Assembly (NCBI GenBank): GCA_934163035.1
Contig: CAKPJX010000002.1
Span: forward strand, 62,001 to 126,000
Origin: an uncultured Bacilli bacterium
GTDB lineage: Bacteria; Bacillota_I; Bacilli_A; RF39; UBA660
Direction: 5' to 3'
DNA: 64,000 nucleotides
The translations under genes were made by a program, and so were the position numbers. Positions 52,257 to 60,629 of this stretch are shown piece by piece. Within the stretch, counting starts at the first letter, position 1, and each line of letters starts with the position of its first letter. Below the pieces are notes generated by a model, which was not told where the DNA came from, ran no database searches, and saw nothing but the letters and a program-made list of their open reading frames with translations.

Positions 52257-52267
52257 AGCTCTTTTTA
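52243..52267 (+). terminator. Terminator of the adhesin-sortase operon
   Basis: AAAAAGAGC (52243-52251) pairs with GCTCTTTTT (52258-52266); the sortase stop codon lies in the loop. Confidence 0.9.
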
Positions 52268-52278
52268 TAATTACTAAA

Positions 52279-52355
52279 TGGCGCCCCAACTAGGACTTGA
52301 ACCTAGGACCCCTTGATTAACAGTCAAGTGCTCTAACCAGCTGAGCTATTGAGGC
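52279..52355 (-). tRNA. tRNA-Asn (anticodon GUU)
   Basis: A complete cloverleaf on the minus strand: acceptor GCCTCAA with TTGGGGC, D-arm with AGCTCAGCTGGTTAGAGC, anticodon stem CTTGA/TCAAG with loop CTGTTAA (anticodon GTT), T-arm CTAGG-TTCAAGT-CCTAG, discriminator G and an encoded CCA end. It is a single tRNA, between the sortase terminator and the thioredoxin-fold gene. Confidence 0.97.
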
Positions 52356-52374
52356 ATAAAACCACATATAGTGA

Positions 52375-52887
52375 TTAACCTAAGTAATTTTTAATAGAAT
52401 CAAAACCTTCCACATACTCATTAATCCTTCCACCCTCAAAAACAATAAGTGTAGGATTTTTAACTTTCAACTCACTAGCATTACTAGCATCAGGATTAGA
52501 TTCTTCAGAACTTACAAACGGTTTGTTCAATGCATCACTTAAATCAACAGTATAAAGACTTAACGATTCATCCTTAGATCTATAAGAACTTACCAAAGAT
52601 TTAATATCTGAAGAATTATCTTCATCGGTAGAATCATAATACAAAACAACATACTTATCAGAACTAACATCAAAACTAGAACCAAGTAAGATTTCCTGAT
52701 TTTGAATTTCAGTACTACTATTGCCACTAGAAGTATTAACTGTAGGTTTCTTGCCTAAAAGAGCTATTGTTAATAAATAAAACAAGCCTAAAGAAACTAA
52801 AACAATAACTATAACTATGATAATATTTTTAAATTGTATATTAAATTCAGTATTACTATAATTTAATTTTCTATTTCTTTTTGCCAT
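52375..52887 (-). CDS. Membrane-anchored thioredoxin-fold protein without a CxxC site
   Basis: The 170-residue protein has a basic N-terminus, one transmembrane helix (about residues 23-44), a Ser/Asn-rich linker and a thioredoxin-like domain (about 80-170): KYVVLYYDSTDEDN, LYTVDLSD, the cis-Pro segment KNPTLIVFEGGRINEYVEG. Where redox thioredoxins have CxxC this one has DSTDED, so it cannot act as a disulfide oxidoreductase by the usual mechanism. It may be a binding or chaperone-like domain outside the membrane. It lies 20 bases upstream of the tRNA gene, on the same strand. Confidence 0.72.
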   Translation of the reverse strand: MAKRNRKLNYSNTEFNIQFKNIIIVIVIVLVSLGLFYLLTIALLGKKPTVNTSSGNSSTEIQNQEILLGSSFDVSSDKYVVLYYDSTDEDNSSDIKSLVSSYRSKDESLSLYTVDLSDALNKPFVSSEESNPDASNASELKVKNPTLIVFEGGRINEYVEGFDSIKNYLG

Positions 52888-52948
52888 AACAAACCACCTA
52901 AAGGTATTATATCATAGTAAAAATAGAATAACAATAAATATTTATAAG

Positions 52949-52973
52949 GAAAAAGTAGAGTTAAACTCTACTT
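52949..52973 (-). terminator. Terminator of the LolA-like lipoprotein gene
   Basis: Minus strand AAGTAGAG-TTTAA-CTCTACTT followed by TTT; the stem overlaps the final codons of the gene. Confidence 0.82.
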
Positions 52974-53975
52974 CATAGTAGGAAGCACATTAATAGATTG
53001 AGCAACCTCAATTAATTCATTTTGACTTAAAACATCACTAACAATATAATATTCTATCCCATTACTAGTCCATGTCAATGAATTGTTAGTCATAACCCCT
53101 AATGTATCCATCAATTGGTATGGTTCACCATATGTAGGAATGATAGTAAATTCTTCTTCAACATTAGCAGTCTCTTCCACTAACAAGAAAGGCTTTTCTC
53201 CATCAAAAGTTAAAATTATTCGCTCACCAGAGTCCTTTTTTAATTTTTCTTCACTTGTAAGTTTAGTACCTGTAGGTACAACAAGAGGATATATAGAAGA
53301 ATCTAAATTACTAGTTTCCAATACCTCATCAGAATCTGTAGTATAAGAACTCATAATTGTATCTAATTCAAAATAATTCTTTTTAAATGTTGGTGAATAG
53401 TCAATATCATTAAACTTCATAGTCATACATAATACATCTTTAGAATTATACACTTTAACGGTCTTAAACTTCAACTTTTTTGATAATTCTATATCCTGTC
53501 TAATCAATTCCTTATTGTTAGGATAATTAACTTTTGTAGAGAATATATAGCCATTATCAGTTTCCTTAAATGTCCTATTATTATCATTTGTTATATCACC
53601 TAATAAAGCACTTAATAAATAAATCTGTGAATTACTATAAGGCCAATCACTCTGAAATTTAAAGCTTTTATTAAGTGACGGTGTCAGTACATATACACCA
53701 TCATTATTTTTTAAAATTACTTGTGTATGATTATTATTAACATTAGTTAAACTGACCTTATAATAGTTACCCCTTTTATAACTAACTTCAATATTATAAT
53801 TATAGACCTCATCATTATTAACAATTTCAAGATTTCCATCTAACTTATATGCGTTAGCCTTATTTACTTTACTACTTAAATCTTTAACAACATCTTTTTC
53901 ACCATATTTACCACATCCTGCTGAAATTAAAATGCCAGTTATCAAAAGAAGAAAAACAAAAATTTTCTTTTTCAT
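52968..53975 (-). CDS. LolA-fold lipoprotein (YdcC/GerS-like)
   Basis: The 335-residue protein has a lipoprotein signal (lipobox ISAGC, about residue 21) and a long beta-rich mature part with the pattern of outer-membrane-lipoprotein-carrier-like folds in Firmicutes: AYKLDGNLEIVNNDEVYNY, GNYYKVSLTN, GVYVLTPSLNKSFKF and FKTVKVYNSKDVLCMTMKFNDID. The C-terminus resembles DUF4367 (LTWTSNGIEYYIVSDVLSQNELIEVAQSI). Relatives include Bacillus YdcC, a sporulation protein, and Clostridioides GerS, which affects cortex hydrolysis in germination. A spore role is possible in this organism but is inferred. Confidence 0.78.
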   Translation of the reverse strand: MKKKIFVFLLLITGILISAGCGKYGEKDVVKDLSSKVNKANAYKLDGNLEIVNNDEVYNYNIEVSYKRGNYYKVSLTNVNNNHTQVILKNNDGVYVLTPSLNKSFKFQSDWPYSNSQIYLLSALLGDITNDNNRTFKETDNGYIFSTKVNYPNNKELIRQDIELSKKLKFKTVKVYNSKDVLCMTMKFNDIDYSPTFKKNYFELDTIMSSYTTDSDEVLETSNLDSSIYPLVVPTGTKLTSEEKLKKDSGERIILTFDGEKPFLLVEETANVEEEFTIIPTYGEPYQLMDTLGVMTNNSLTWTSNGIEYYIVSDVLSQNELIEVAQSINVLPTMK

Positions 53976-54032
53976 AGTTCACCCCATAATCTAATTCTAA
54001 TTAATTATATTAGATAAAGATGAATTTATTAC

Positions 54033-54063
54033 AAAAAAGAAATAGCCATAAAATGACTATTTC
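54033..54063 (-). terminator. Terminator of the cdaA-cdaR operon
   Basis: Minus strand GAAATAGTCA-TTTTA-TGGCTATTTC (one G-U pair) followed by TTTTTT, overlapping the cdaR stop. Confidence 0.88.
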
Positions 54064-55412
54064 GCTTCAGTAATTCTAATTTTTACTTTTCTAACTTTAG
54101 ATTCATATGACAATTTCAAGTCATTACCAGTAACCTGTACTGGAACATCCCATTCTCCAACAGTATAATCCTTCAAATCAACATAAGCTCTTATAGAAGA
54201 TGTATCGATAGCATTTACAATAGACTCACTACCACTAACAATTACAGTTACTTGCCTATCATCTTCTGTTAACGCCTGTGCTTTATACTTAGAATCAAGA
54301 TTTTCTACAGTTACCGAAATATTTTTAAACTCTTTCTTAATAGATTTATCAACAGTAACTTTTACTTTTATAGTTTTAGTACTAAGCTCATTAACACCAT
54401 TTGGTTTATCAAGTGTTACATTAAATTCTTTATCATCCTCTAGACCATCAACATTGATTTTTACTTCCAATTGTTCAATTTTATCAAGTACATCTGCACC
54501 ACCATATAAAGTAACAGATGATACACTAGGTTCAATAGATTTTATTGACTTACCAAATGCCAAATCACCAGTAGGAACAACTTTTATAGGAACCTCTTTA
54601 CTAGGAGATGTAACAGTAACTTTAGCTGTAACTGTTTTTGGAACTATTTCAACATCAACAATCTTTCCATCAGTATCATAGGCTACTAACTGAACATCTT
54701 TCAAATTAATATCCCCAGATTTATTAGGTATTTTTTTAGCATCAACAAGTGCTTTAACAGTTGCAACTTTCTTCAATTTATAAGCTGCCCCTTTAATAGT
54801 AACTTCATTACGATCAAGTTCAACATTACTAATACTCAATTTACTATCTAAAGCATCCTGATGTAATAAGTCAACCGTTAAACTTCTAGTCTCACTTACC
54901 TTCTCGTAGATAGTAACAGTTACTTGAGATGGATCAAGCTTATAATCTAGCGATTCAAGACGTTGAGTATATTTTAATGTAACTTTGTGGTTACCGGGTT
55001 TTAAACCAGTAAGGTCAACTGATACTCCTTTTGATGGAGCCTGCTTAGCCAAGAAAATATGTCTCTTCTGCCCAACAAGAGTAATATCAACTTTATCAGG
55101 TAGTCCTTCAACAACATATAACTCCTCATTATAAACTGCTGTAACTGGTTGGTTATATAAAATTTCAGCATATTGATCAATCATAACATTTGATTCCCTA
55201 TCAATAAGTACAAAAACCCCAAAAGCCAGTATCAAACTAACAATCAATAAAGTTGATTTTTTACCAGTTATTCTATCAAAGTTCTTTGCATTATTCTTAA
55301 AGAAGTCAGTGATTTTTAGTATTAGCCTGGTAATTGGAGCAATCAGTAACTTATCAAAGAATAATCCAATTTTACGAAAAACTTTTCCTATCTTACTTAA
55401 CACTTTCTTCAT
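54057..55412 (-). CDS. cdaR: YbbR-domain regulator CdaR of diadenylate cyclase
   Basis: CdaR is anchored in the membrane and modulates CdaA from outside. The 451-residue protein has a basic N-terminus, one transmembrane helix (about residues 50-70, LLIVSLILAFGVFVLI) and three or four YbbR repeats, recognisable by TVEIVPKTVTAKVTV, SVTLYGGADVLDKIEQLEV and VTVIVSGSESIVNAI with ends such as IRAYVDLKDYTVGEWDVPVQV. I chose ATG 55412, with GAGGAAG upstream; the upstream ATG at 55439 is inside cdaA without a good site. It overlaps the cdaA 3' end, as in Bacillus. The usual third gene, glmM, does not follow. Confidence 0.92.
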   Translation of the reverse strand: MKKVLSKIGKVFRKIGLFFDKLLIAPITRLILKITDFFKNNAKNFDRITGKKSTLLIVSLILAFGVFVLIDRESNVMIDQYAEILYNQPVTAVYNEELYVVEGLPDKVDITLVGQKRHIFLAKQAPSKGVSVDLTGLKPGNHKVTLKYTQRLESLDYKLDPSQVTVTIYEKVSETRSLTVDLLHQDALDSKLSISNVELDRNEVTIKGAAYKLKKVATVKALVDAKKIPNKSGDINLKDVQLVAYDTDGKIVDVEIVPKTVTAKVTVTSPSKEVPIKVVPTGDLAFGKSIKSIEPSVSSVTLYGGADVLDKIEQLEVKINVDGLEDDKEFNVTLDKPNGVNELSTKTIKVKVTVDKSIKKEFKNISVTVENLDSKYKAQALTEDDRQVTVIVSGSESIVNAIDTSSIRAYVDLKDYTVGEWDVPVQVTGNDLKLSYESKVRKVKIRITEAK

Positions 55413-56226
55413 ATATTTCTTCCTCATCCACCTCATCATCTAAATCTATATCCTGCTTAGGTCTTAATTCATCAATTAACAACATTCTAGTATCATCTAA
55501 TGTTAAATTATATAGCAATTCACCCTTTAAAGCGATTGATATGCGTCCAGTTTCCTCAGAAACAACAATACAAATTGCATCAGTTTCTTCAGCTAATCCA
55601 AGTGCGGCTCTATGCCTTGTACCTAAACGTCTATTAATTTTTGAACTATTGCTAGTTGGAAAAACTGCACCAGCACAAGTAATTCTATCACCTTGTATAA
55701 TAACACCACCATCATGAAGCGGATTACCTTCATAGAATATAGCAATCAATAGATCACTAGACAAATCGGCATATAATTTTTTTGCTTTATCTATATAATT
55801 ACCAAGACTAATATCACGTTCTAAAACTATCAACGCCCCTATTCTTTCTTTTCTTAAATAGTCAACGGCATTAATAATTTCATAAACCATTCTCTCTCTT
55901 TCATCAACAGTTAAAACCTTATGTCTACCCAACAACTGATTTCTTCCCAACTGTTCCAAAATATTCCTAATTTCTGGTTGAAAAATAACAATAAGAGCTA
56001 TAGGTCCCCATTGAATAATATATTCTAATAATACACCAATAGTAGTAAACCCTAGCCAGTCACTAACTAGCTTAAGAATAATTACAAAAGCAACGCCCTT
56101 AAAAAGTAGTGAAAGCTTAACATTATTTTTAATATTTTTTAAAATATAATAAAATATAAACCAAACAAGTGAAATATCAACCAACTTTCTTAAAAATGAT
56201 ATAAGATCGGTTCCAGTTATTGTCAT
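55393..56226 (-). CDS. cdaA: Membrane diadenylate cyclase (c-di-AMP synthase)
   Basis: CdaA makes c-di-AMP, which controls potassium and osmolyte balance and wall homeostasis. The 277-residue protein has three N-terminal transmembrane helices (about residues 5-85) and the DAC domain. Catalytic motifs are HDGGVIIQGDRI (DGA-type, here DGG) and LGTRHRAALGLAEETDAI (RHR), with IVVSEETGRIS after them. I chose ATG 56226, with AAGGAG upstream. First gene of cdaA-cdaR. In the DGA motif the third residue is Gly rather than Ala, as in many CdaA proteins. Confidence 0.95.
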   Translation of the reverse strand: MTITGTDLISFLRKLVDISLVWFIFYYILKNIKNNVKLSLLFKGVAFVIILKLVSDWLGFTTIGVLLEYIIQWGPIALIVIFQPEIRNILEQLGRNQLLGRHKVLTVDERERMVYEIINAVDYLRKERIGALIVLERDISLGNYIDKAKKLYADLSSDLLIAIFYEGNPLHDGGVIIQGDRITCAGAVFPTSNSSKINRRLGTRHRAALGLAEETDAICIVVSEETGRISIALKGELLYNLTLDDTRMLLIDELRPKQDIDLDDEVDEEEIYEESVK

Positions 56227-56459
56227 TACATCGTCTCCTTCAAGCATAGAATAACTAAGAAAATGGAATCGTTAAATAATATAGATACACACTAACAAAC
56301 CATCCCACTCTCTATATATGATAACATATGACACAATTTAAAATCAAGAACAACTATGACAAAACAGTAAAATAGAATAAATTTTTTTCGCAATCAACTT
56401 TGGTATAATAGTAATAATAAAGGTGATTGTAATAAACGAAACAAAGAATAACAAGAAAA

Positions 56460-57694
56460 ATGAGAAGAGAATTAAAACAAGCTGTAAATCCATTAGAAGA
56501 ACTATTAATTATTATTAAGCAATACTTTCCTAAGCTTGTTAATTAGATTGATAACCTAACAGACAATAGAAATCAATCGTATATTACTTATGATTTTAAA
56601 ATATGTCTTTTAACTCAAATACTTGCCATGTGTTCTAGTTATCAATCTATGAATAAAATAGGAAGAGATTTTAATTCTGATATTGTTATTAATAATATCA
56701 ATCATATTTTAAAAACGAATTATTTAGAACTTCCTCATAAAGATACTCTTATTAACATTATTTCTTCCATGAAATTTGATGATTTGGAGAAAATTCAAAC
56801 TAATATTATTAGAACTTTAATTCGTTCTAAGATGTTTGATAAATATAAATTTAATGGCCTTTTTCATATCGTTATTAATGGAACTGGTTTATACTCAACA
56901 CATGTAAATTTAGGTGAACAAGCTATTACAAAAGTTTATAATAAAGGTCAGGATAATGAATATACTTTATATTCTTATTATGTCTTAGAAGCAAAATTAG
57001 TTTGTGGTAATATGACATTTTCTCTTGCCACTGAGTTTGTTGAAAATGAAACTTATACTGATGATAAAGGAAATTCCTATAGAAAATTTGATAAACAGGA
57101 TTGTGAATTAAAAGCAGCTTATAGATTACTTAAAAAAATTAAAAAAAGATTTCCTAAACTTCCTATTATTATTGGTGGTGATGCCCTGTATTTAGGAAGG
57201 CCTTTTTTAGAATTATGTGATGAACTTAAATTTGATTATATTATTAGATATAAAGAAAACGGTGCTCCAAGTATAAAAAGAAACTTTGATGAAATAAAGA
57301 TTTCTGAGAACAATTATGAATATCAAAATGAGATAATATTTGGTTATTTAAAGGATAATAAATTTTATACCTTAAATTTTATAAGTTATGATGAAAAAGA
57401 TATTGACGATGAAGCTGGAGAAACTATTAAAAAAACTTTTCTTATGTAACTTCATTAAAAATTACAAGTAAGAACAAAGAAGAAATTGTATCATTAGATA
57501 GACGTCGTTGGAAAATAGAAAACAAAGGATTTAAAGAACAAAAATCCGATGTATTAAATATTAAACATATATATACAAAAGACTGTAATGGAACAAAGAA
57601 TATTTATTTAATAATTCAATTTGCACATAAAATTTTAAATTTGCTTAATTATGGAGACATTTTAATTAAGAATTTAGGAACAACAAAAAAATGA
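56460..57694 (+). pseudogene. Decayed DDE transposase of an insertion sequence
   Basis: A transposase of about 410 residues can be rebuilt from 56460 to 57694 with two lesions. An in-frame TAG at 56544-56546 interrupts residue 29. A one-base loss in the A-run at 57430-57436 shifts the frame and stops it at 57449; adding one A gives IKKNFSYVTSLKITSKN and then DRRRWKIENKGFKEQKS, the motif with the catalytic Glu. The first two catalytic regions are VINGTGLYSTHV and IIGGDALYLGRPF. It resembles IS families of the ISNCY/DDE kind with an RRRWxIEN motif; I cannot name the family exactly. Insertion lies between cdaA and the DUF378 gene. Exact inverted ends were not found. Confidence 0.85.
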
Positions 57695-57747
57695 AGTAAG
57701 CGGCCTTATCAAAAAAACACTTACTTCAACATTCCTAAATCTTAACT
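57665..57747 (+). repeat. Long interrupted hairpin at the 3' end of the transposase pseudogene
   Basis: TTAAGAATTTAGGAA (near 57666-57680) pairs with TTCCTAAATCTTAA (57732-57745; one bulge) and inside it GAAGTAAG (57693-57700) pairs with CTTACTTC (57720-57727). It includes the transposase stop codon. It could be a terminator or part of the element's end. The stretch from 57748 to 57960 shows nothing else I can support. Confidence 0.65.
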
Positions 57748-57960
57748 TAGATTGTTCAATCCAATTAAGATTACCTTAATTATACACCAGAACTGGATAT
57801 TTTTTATTCAATTTTTGTTATTTTTGCAAAAATCTTTTTTGCATATATTAAAAACTATTTTTCTTCTTTTTTTTATCTATTTTTTTACTATCTACAAAAT
57901 TTATTCTATTTTACTGATGACAAAGATAAGCTACGCACTACAAAAGGTACATAAAATAAC

Positions 57961-57990
57961 AAAAAAAAAAGGACCAAGTCCAAAATTTTA
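57961..57990 (-). terminator. Probable terminator of the DUF378 gene
   Basis: Minus strand GGAC-TTG-GTCC, a short stem, followed by ten T residues right after the stop codon. Confidence 0.5.
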
Positions 57991-58188
57991 TTTTGTCTCA
58001 ATATGATTAAATAAAATTCCAATATTAACTAAGCCCGATATACCAACCAAGGTATAAATTATTCTACTAAAAAGACTTGCCTCTCCAAATATTGCAGCAA
58101 CTAGATTATAATCTAAAAGACCAATAAGTCCCCAGTTTACAGCTCCAATAATCGTTATAACTAGTAAAATCTTTTGCAGTGTTTCCAT
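57988..58188 (-). CDS. DUF378 family small membrane protein
   Basis: The 66-residue protein has two transmembrane helices: ILLVITIIGAVNWGLIGLL and IIYTLVGISGLVNIGILF. The motif GAVNWGLIGLLDYNLVAAIFG is diagnostic of DUF378 (Bacillus YuzA type); its function is unknown. It is a single gene with a good ribosome site (GGAGGGATTA). It lies 38 bases downstream of the NlpC/P60 gene in transcription order and may be read through from it. Confidence 0.9.
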   Translation of the reverse strand: METLQKILLVITIIGAVNWGLIGLLDYNLVAAIFGEASLFSRIIYTLVGISGLVNIGILFNHIETK

Positions 58189-58226
58189 ATATTAATCCCT
58201 CCTACAAATAGTATTACCAATTATAA

Positions 58227-59195
58227 CTAATTTATTCTTCTTATTCCAAGAACTTGAACATCAGACCCCATTTCCCAACTCTTAACATCATCAATCAACA
58301 CACCTTGAAGAGGATTGGCTGCATGTACCATTTTACCATTACCAATATAAAGTGAAGAATGTGTAACAGTGCCGTCAGAATATCCCCAACTTATAATGTC
58401 ACCAGGCAATATATCATCATAACTAACACCATACCCATCAAAAATTTGAGTACCAGCGCTTCTACTAACATATATACCTTTTTGAGCATAAACATATTGA
58501 ATAAATCCACTACAATCAAAACCAGTTGGAGTAGTTCCACCATAAACATATGGACTACCAACCAAAGAAAGAGCAATATCCACAACCTGTGAAGACAATT
58601 CGCGATTTTCAACTACAATCTCAAACTCATCATTACTTGTATTACCATGAGTATCAACAGCTGTAATTAAAACCTTATGTGAACCACACACATTTTTATC
58701 AAAATCTGTTGAAATAGTATAATATCCACGAGAATCATCAGTTATAGCTCCAGATTCCAAATAAGATATTTCACCATCAGCATAATCATATACATATTTT
58801 ATATTGCTAAAAAGATCAAAACCATCACCTTGTTTAATTGTAACCTTTTTCTGATTAATATCAATAACAGGTGCAAGACTATCAACAACCTTAACATCAA
58901 TAGTAACATCTTTATAAACATTATCCCTAACTACTTGTAAAACCAACTTTTGAACACCAATTTTATTAGTATTAATATCCTTCTTTACAGAAACAATTCT
59001 ACCATTAACACTACTAACAATATTACCTATATCATAGTTAGCACTACCAAATTCAATCGTATTTGAACTAGCTGTCTCAACAGAAATACTCTTATATTTT
59101 TCTAAAAAACTAAATCGATAATAAATAAGCATTCCAGAAACAACTGATAAAAATACAGTTAATATATATATTTTAAGTTTAATTAATAATTTCAT
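58227..59195 (-). CDS. Membrane-anchored NlpC/P60 peptidoglycan endopeptidase
   Basis: The 322-residue protein has an N-terminal signal anchor (about residues 8-28). Two Ig-like domains follow (about 35-110 and 112-205; the second is of the DUF5011 kind with ITAVDTHGNTSNDEFEIVV). The C-terminal NlpC/P60 domain (about 210-322) has the catalytic Cys in TGFDCSGFIQYVY, the His in VTHSSLYIGNGKMVHAAN and the LPGDIISWG motif. It cleaves peptide stems in peptidoglycan. Strong promoter at 59221-59249. It may take part in growth or spore germination; sequence does not tell which. Confidence 0.93.
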   Translation of the reverse strand: MKLLIKLKIYILTVFLSVVSGMLIYYRFSFLEKYKSISVETASSNTIEFGSANYDIGNIVSSVNGRIVSVKKDINTNKIGVQKLVLQVVRDNVYKDVTIDVKVVDSLAPVIDINQKKVTIKQGDGFDLFSNIKYVYDYADGEISYLESGAITDDSRGYYTISTDFDKNVCGSHKVLITAVDTHGNTSNDEFEIVVENRELSSQVVDIALSLVGSPYVYGGTTPTGFDCSGFIQYVYAQKGIYVSRSAGTQIFDGYGVSYDDILPGDIISWGYSDGTVTHSSLYIGNGKMVHAANPLQGVLIDDVKSWEMGSDVQVLGIRRIN

Positions 59196-59220
59196 AACCT
59201 ACTCCCTAAGACAAGGATAT

Positions 59221-59249
59221 ATTATAATCTTTTAACCAATATTTGTCAA
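59221..59249 (-). promoter_or_regulatory. Consensus sigma-A promoter of the NlpC/P60 gene
   Basis: Minus strand TTGACA, 17-base spacer, TATAAT, 25 bases upstream of the start; GGGAGTAGG serves as ribosome site. This indicates vegetative expression. Confidence 0.92.
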
Positions 59250-59265
59250 AAAATATGTAAAAAAA

Positions 59266-59598
59266 CTAATTATATACCTGGCCTAAACCAATATAGTCTT
59301 TATTCAAGCACTGATATTCTTTATCTACTTTTTGAGCATCAGCTTTCTCCAATTTATACCATCCTTTAGTAAAAGCTAATTCAAAAGTACTTCTCTGAAG
59401 AGAAGAAATATTATCAAAAATATTTTTATAAACTCTATATAAGTGTTCATTACTAGCCTCTGTTAAGGCAATAGCATAATTCTTTTCTAAATCTTTCAAA
59501 CTAGAAAGTAAACAGTTAAGATAATCTTTATCGTTTAAAGTCAATCCCTCACTAACTTCAACCTTTGGATTACATATTTCATTGTTATTGTTATTCAT
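59266..59598 (-). CDS. CotF-family spore coat protein
   Basis: The 110-residue protein matches the CotF-type ferritin-like coat domain: LTLNDKDYLNCLLSSLKDLEKNYA at the start, then ALTEASNEHLYRVYKNIFDNI, and ending in QRSTFELAFTKGWYKLEKAD; the final GWY is a hallmark. Such proteins lie in the inner spore coat. GGGAGGAAA precedes the ATG. Its start overlaps the stop of the next coat-like gene, so the two are a coupled pair. Confidence 0.85.
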   Translation of the reverse strand: MNNNNNEICNPKVEVSEGLTLNDKDYLNCLLSSLKDLEKNYAIALTEASNEHLYRVYKNIFDNISSLQRSTFELAFTKGWYKLEKADAQKVDKEYQCLNKDYIGLGQVYN

Positions 59599-59827
59599 TA
59601 ATATTTCCTCCCTTATTAGATAATATATCTAGTATTATCTGCATATTTTGATTAAACAAATTATAAGCTTGTTCTAAAATATTTTTAATTTCCATATCAC
59701 TAACCTTAGAAAGTGCCTCATTTGTACTTTTAAAACAACCATAATTCCACTGAAACATATCACATAAATAATTTAAATCTTTACCTGAAATCAAATCTTC
59801 AGGAACTTTTGTATATTTTTCTTCCAT
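59591..59827 (-). CDS. Small CotF-like coat-associated protein
   Basis: The 78-residue protein has the same short helical pattern as CotF-type proteins: DLISGKDLNYLCDMFQWNYG followed by NEALSKVSDMEIKNILEQAYNLFNQNMQIILDIL. It probably forms a helical bundle with its coupled neighbour. ATG 59827 is chosen because AGGAGG lies at ideal spacing; a start further upstream lies within a T-rich stretch. The two genes form an operon with a terminator on each side. A mother-cell sigma factor would be expected but no clear promoter was seen. Confidence 0.75.
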   Translation of the reverse strand: MEEKYTKVPEDLISGKDLNYLCDMFQWNYGCFKSTNEALSKVSDMEIKNILEQAYNLFNQNMQIILDILSNKGGNINE

Positions 59828-59872
59828 AACTTTTCCTCCTACAATTATTTTGACCAAAAAAAGTTTTTTTAA

Positions 59873-59901
59873 ACAAAAAAAAAGATATTCAAATGAATAC
59901 C
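59873..59901 (-). terminator. Terminator of the CPWC thioredoxin-like gene
   Basis: Minus strand GGTATTC-ATTT-GAATATC (one G-U pair) and then nine T residues, separating this gene from the coat pair. Confidence 0.88.
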
Positions 59902-59910
59902 TTAATAAAT

Positions 59911-60540
59911 CTATTTATTACAATTAGAAGTACATATATTTTTATCAATTACATCAATCATATTACCAAGCTTTTCTTTTAAAGCATTTAAATCTTCATT
60001 TTTCCAATAATCAGCTGGTGTTTTATATCCCTTTGTATCCCATGCAGTTTCATCGTCAAAACCAACTATCTTACCATCTTTAACAGCAATAACCGCTGGT
60101 ACATAAAGCCTCTTATTTCCTTCCTCATCATACTGTAAATAATCATTAAGTAAAGAAACAACCTTTTGATATTCAGAAGTATTATTCTTTCTATCATTTA
60201 AAACATTTCTATAATAAACTTTTTCTAAACCTTTACTTTTAGCAACTTCATTAAGATAATAGACATATTGTTGGCACCAAGGACATTCAGGAAACCCCAA
60301 ATAAATTATTCCTGTACCGTTTTCTAAAACCTTAATAATTTGATTCATACTACGATAAGTAAAAACATTATCAATATTTTTTCCATTCTTATCAATCATT
60401 TTATACTCTTCGGCAAATTTAGTGCTATCACTAGTTAAGTTCTTTTCCTTTCTTTTTGTCTCTCTCATAGCATAAGTAACACCCTTTATTAAAAGATAAG
60501 CAACTATAAGCAATATAAGTAAAATTTTTTTCTTATTCAT
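59911..60540 (-). CDS. Membrane-anchored thioredoxin-like protein with CPWC active site
   Basis: The 209-residue protein has an N-terminal signal anchor (about residues 4-22) and a thioredoxin-like domain outside the membrane. The redox site CPWC lies in LGFPECPWCQQYVYYL. The cis-Pro segment is YVPAVIAVKDGKIVGFDDE, and the end has an extra Cys pair (CTSNC). Such proteins make, break or rearrange disulfides outside the cell, or form part of a bacteriocin-like or wall-protein folding pathway. ATG 60540 is chosen with GGAGG upstream. Single gene. Confidence 0.88.
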   Translation of the reverse strand: MNKKKILLILLIVAYLLIKGVTYAMRETKRKEKNLTSDSTKFAEEYKMIDKNGKNIDNVFTYRSMNQIIKVLENGTGIIYLGFPECPWCQQYVYYLNEVAKSKGLEKVYYRNVLNDRKNNTSEYQKVVSLLNDYLQYDEEGNKRLYVPAVIAVKDGKIVGFDDETAWDTKGYKTPADYWKNEDLNALKEKLGNMIDVIDKNICTSNCNK

Positions 60541-60629
60541 AACAAATACCTCCAATAACAAAATGATATAATAAAATAACTAGTAAAATCAATAAATTAT
60601 ACGTTGAATAATCTCAACTATAGGTTGAA

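Larger units (their letters stand above)
56400..57790 (+). mobile_element. Insertion sequence remnant, approximate limits
   Basis: Only one gene, the broken transposase, is present. The likely left edge carries TTTGGTATAATAGTAATAATAAAGGTGAT (split here: TTTGGTATAATAG near 56400, AAAGGTGATT near 56420) and the right edge, read in reverse, carries TGGTGTATAATTAAGGTAAT near 57790. These are similar in inverse orientation but imperfect, so the limits are a guess. No target duplication could be seen. Confidence 0.4.

Noticed and set aside
57424..57449. Programmed frameshift in the transposase A-run
   Set aside because: The slip would restore the catalytic end, but an in-frame TAG at 56544 already breaks the gene, so a decayed gene is the simpler reading.
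57752..58006. An 84-codon plus-strand ORF after the insertion sequence
   Set aside because: It is Phe/Ile-rich translation of T-rich DNA, has no ribosome site, and overlaps the terminator of the DUF378 gene.
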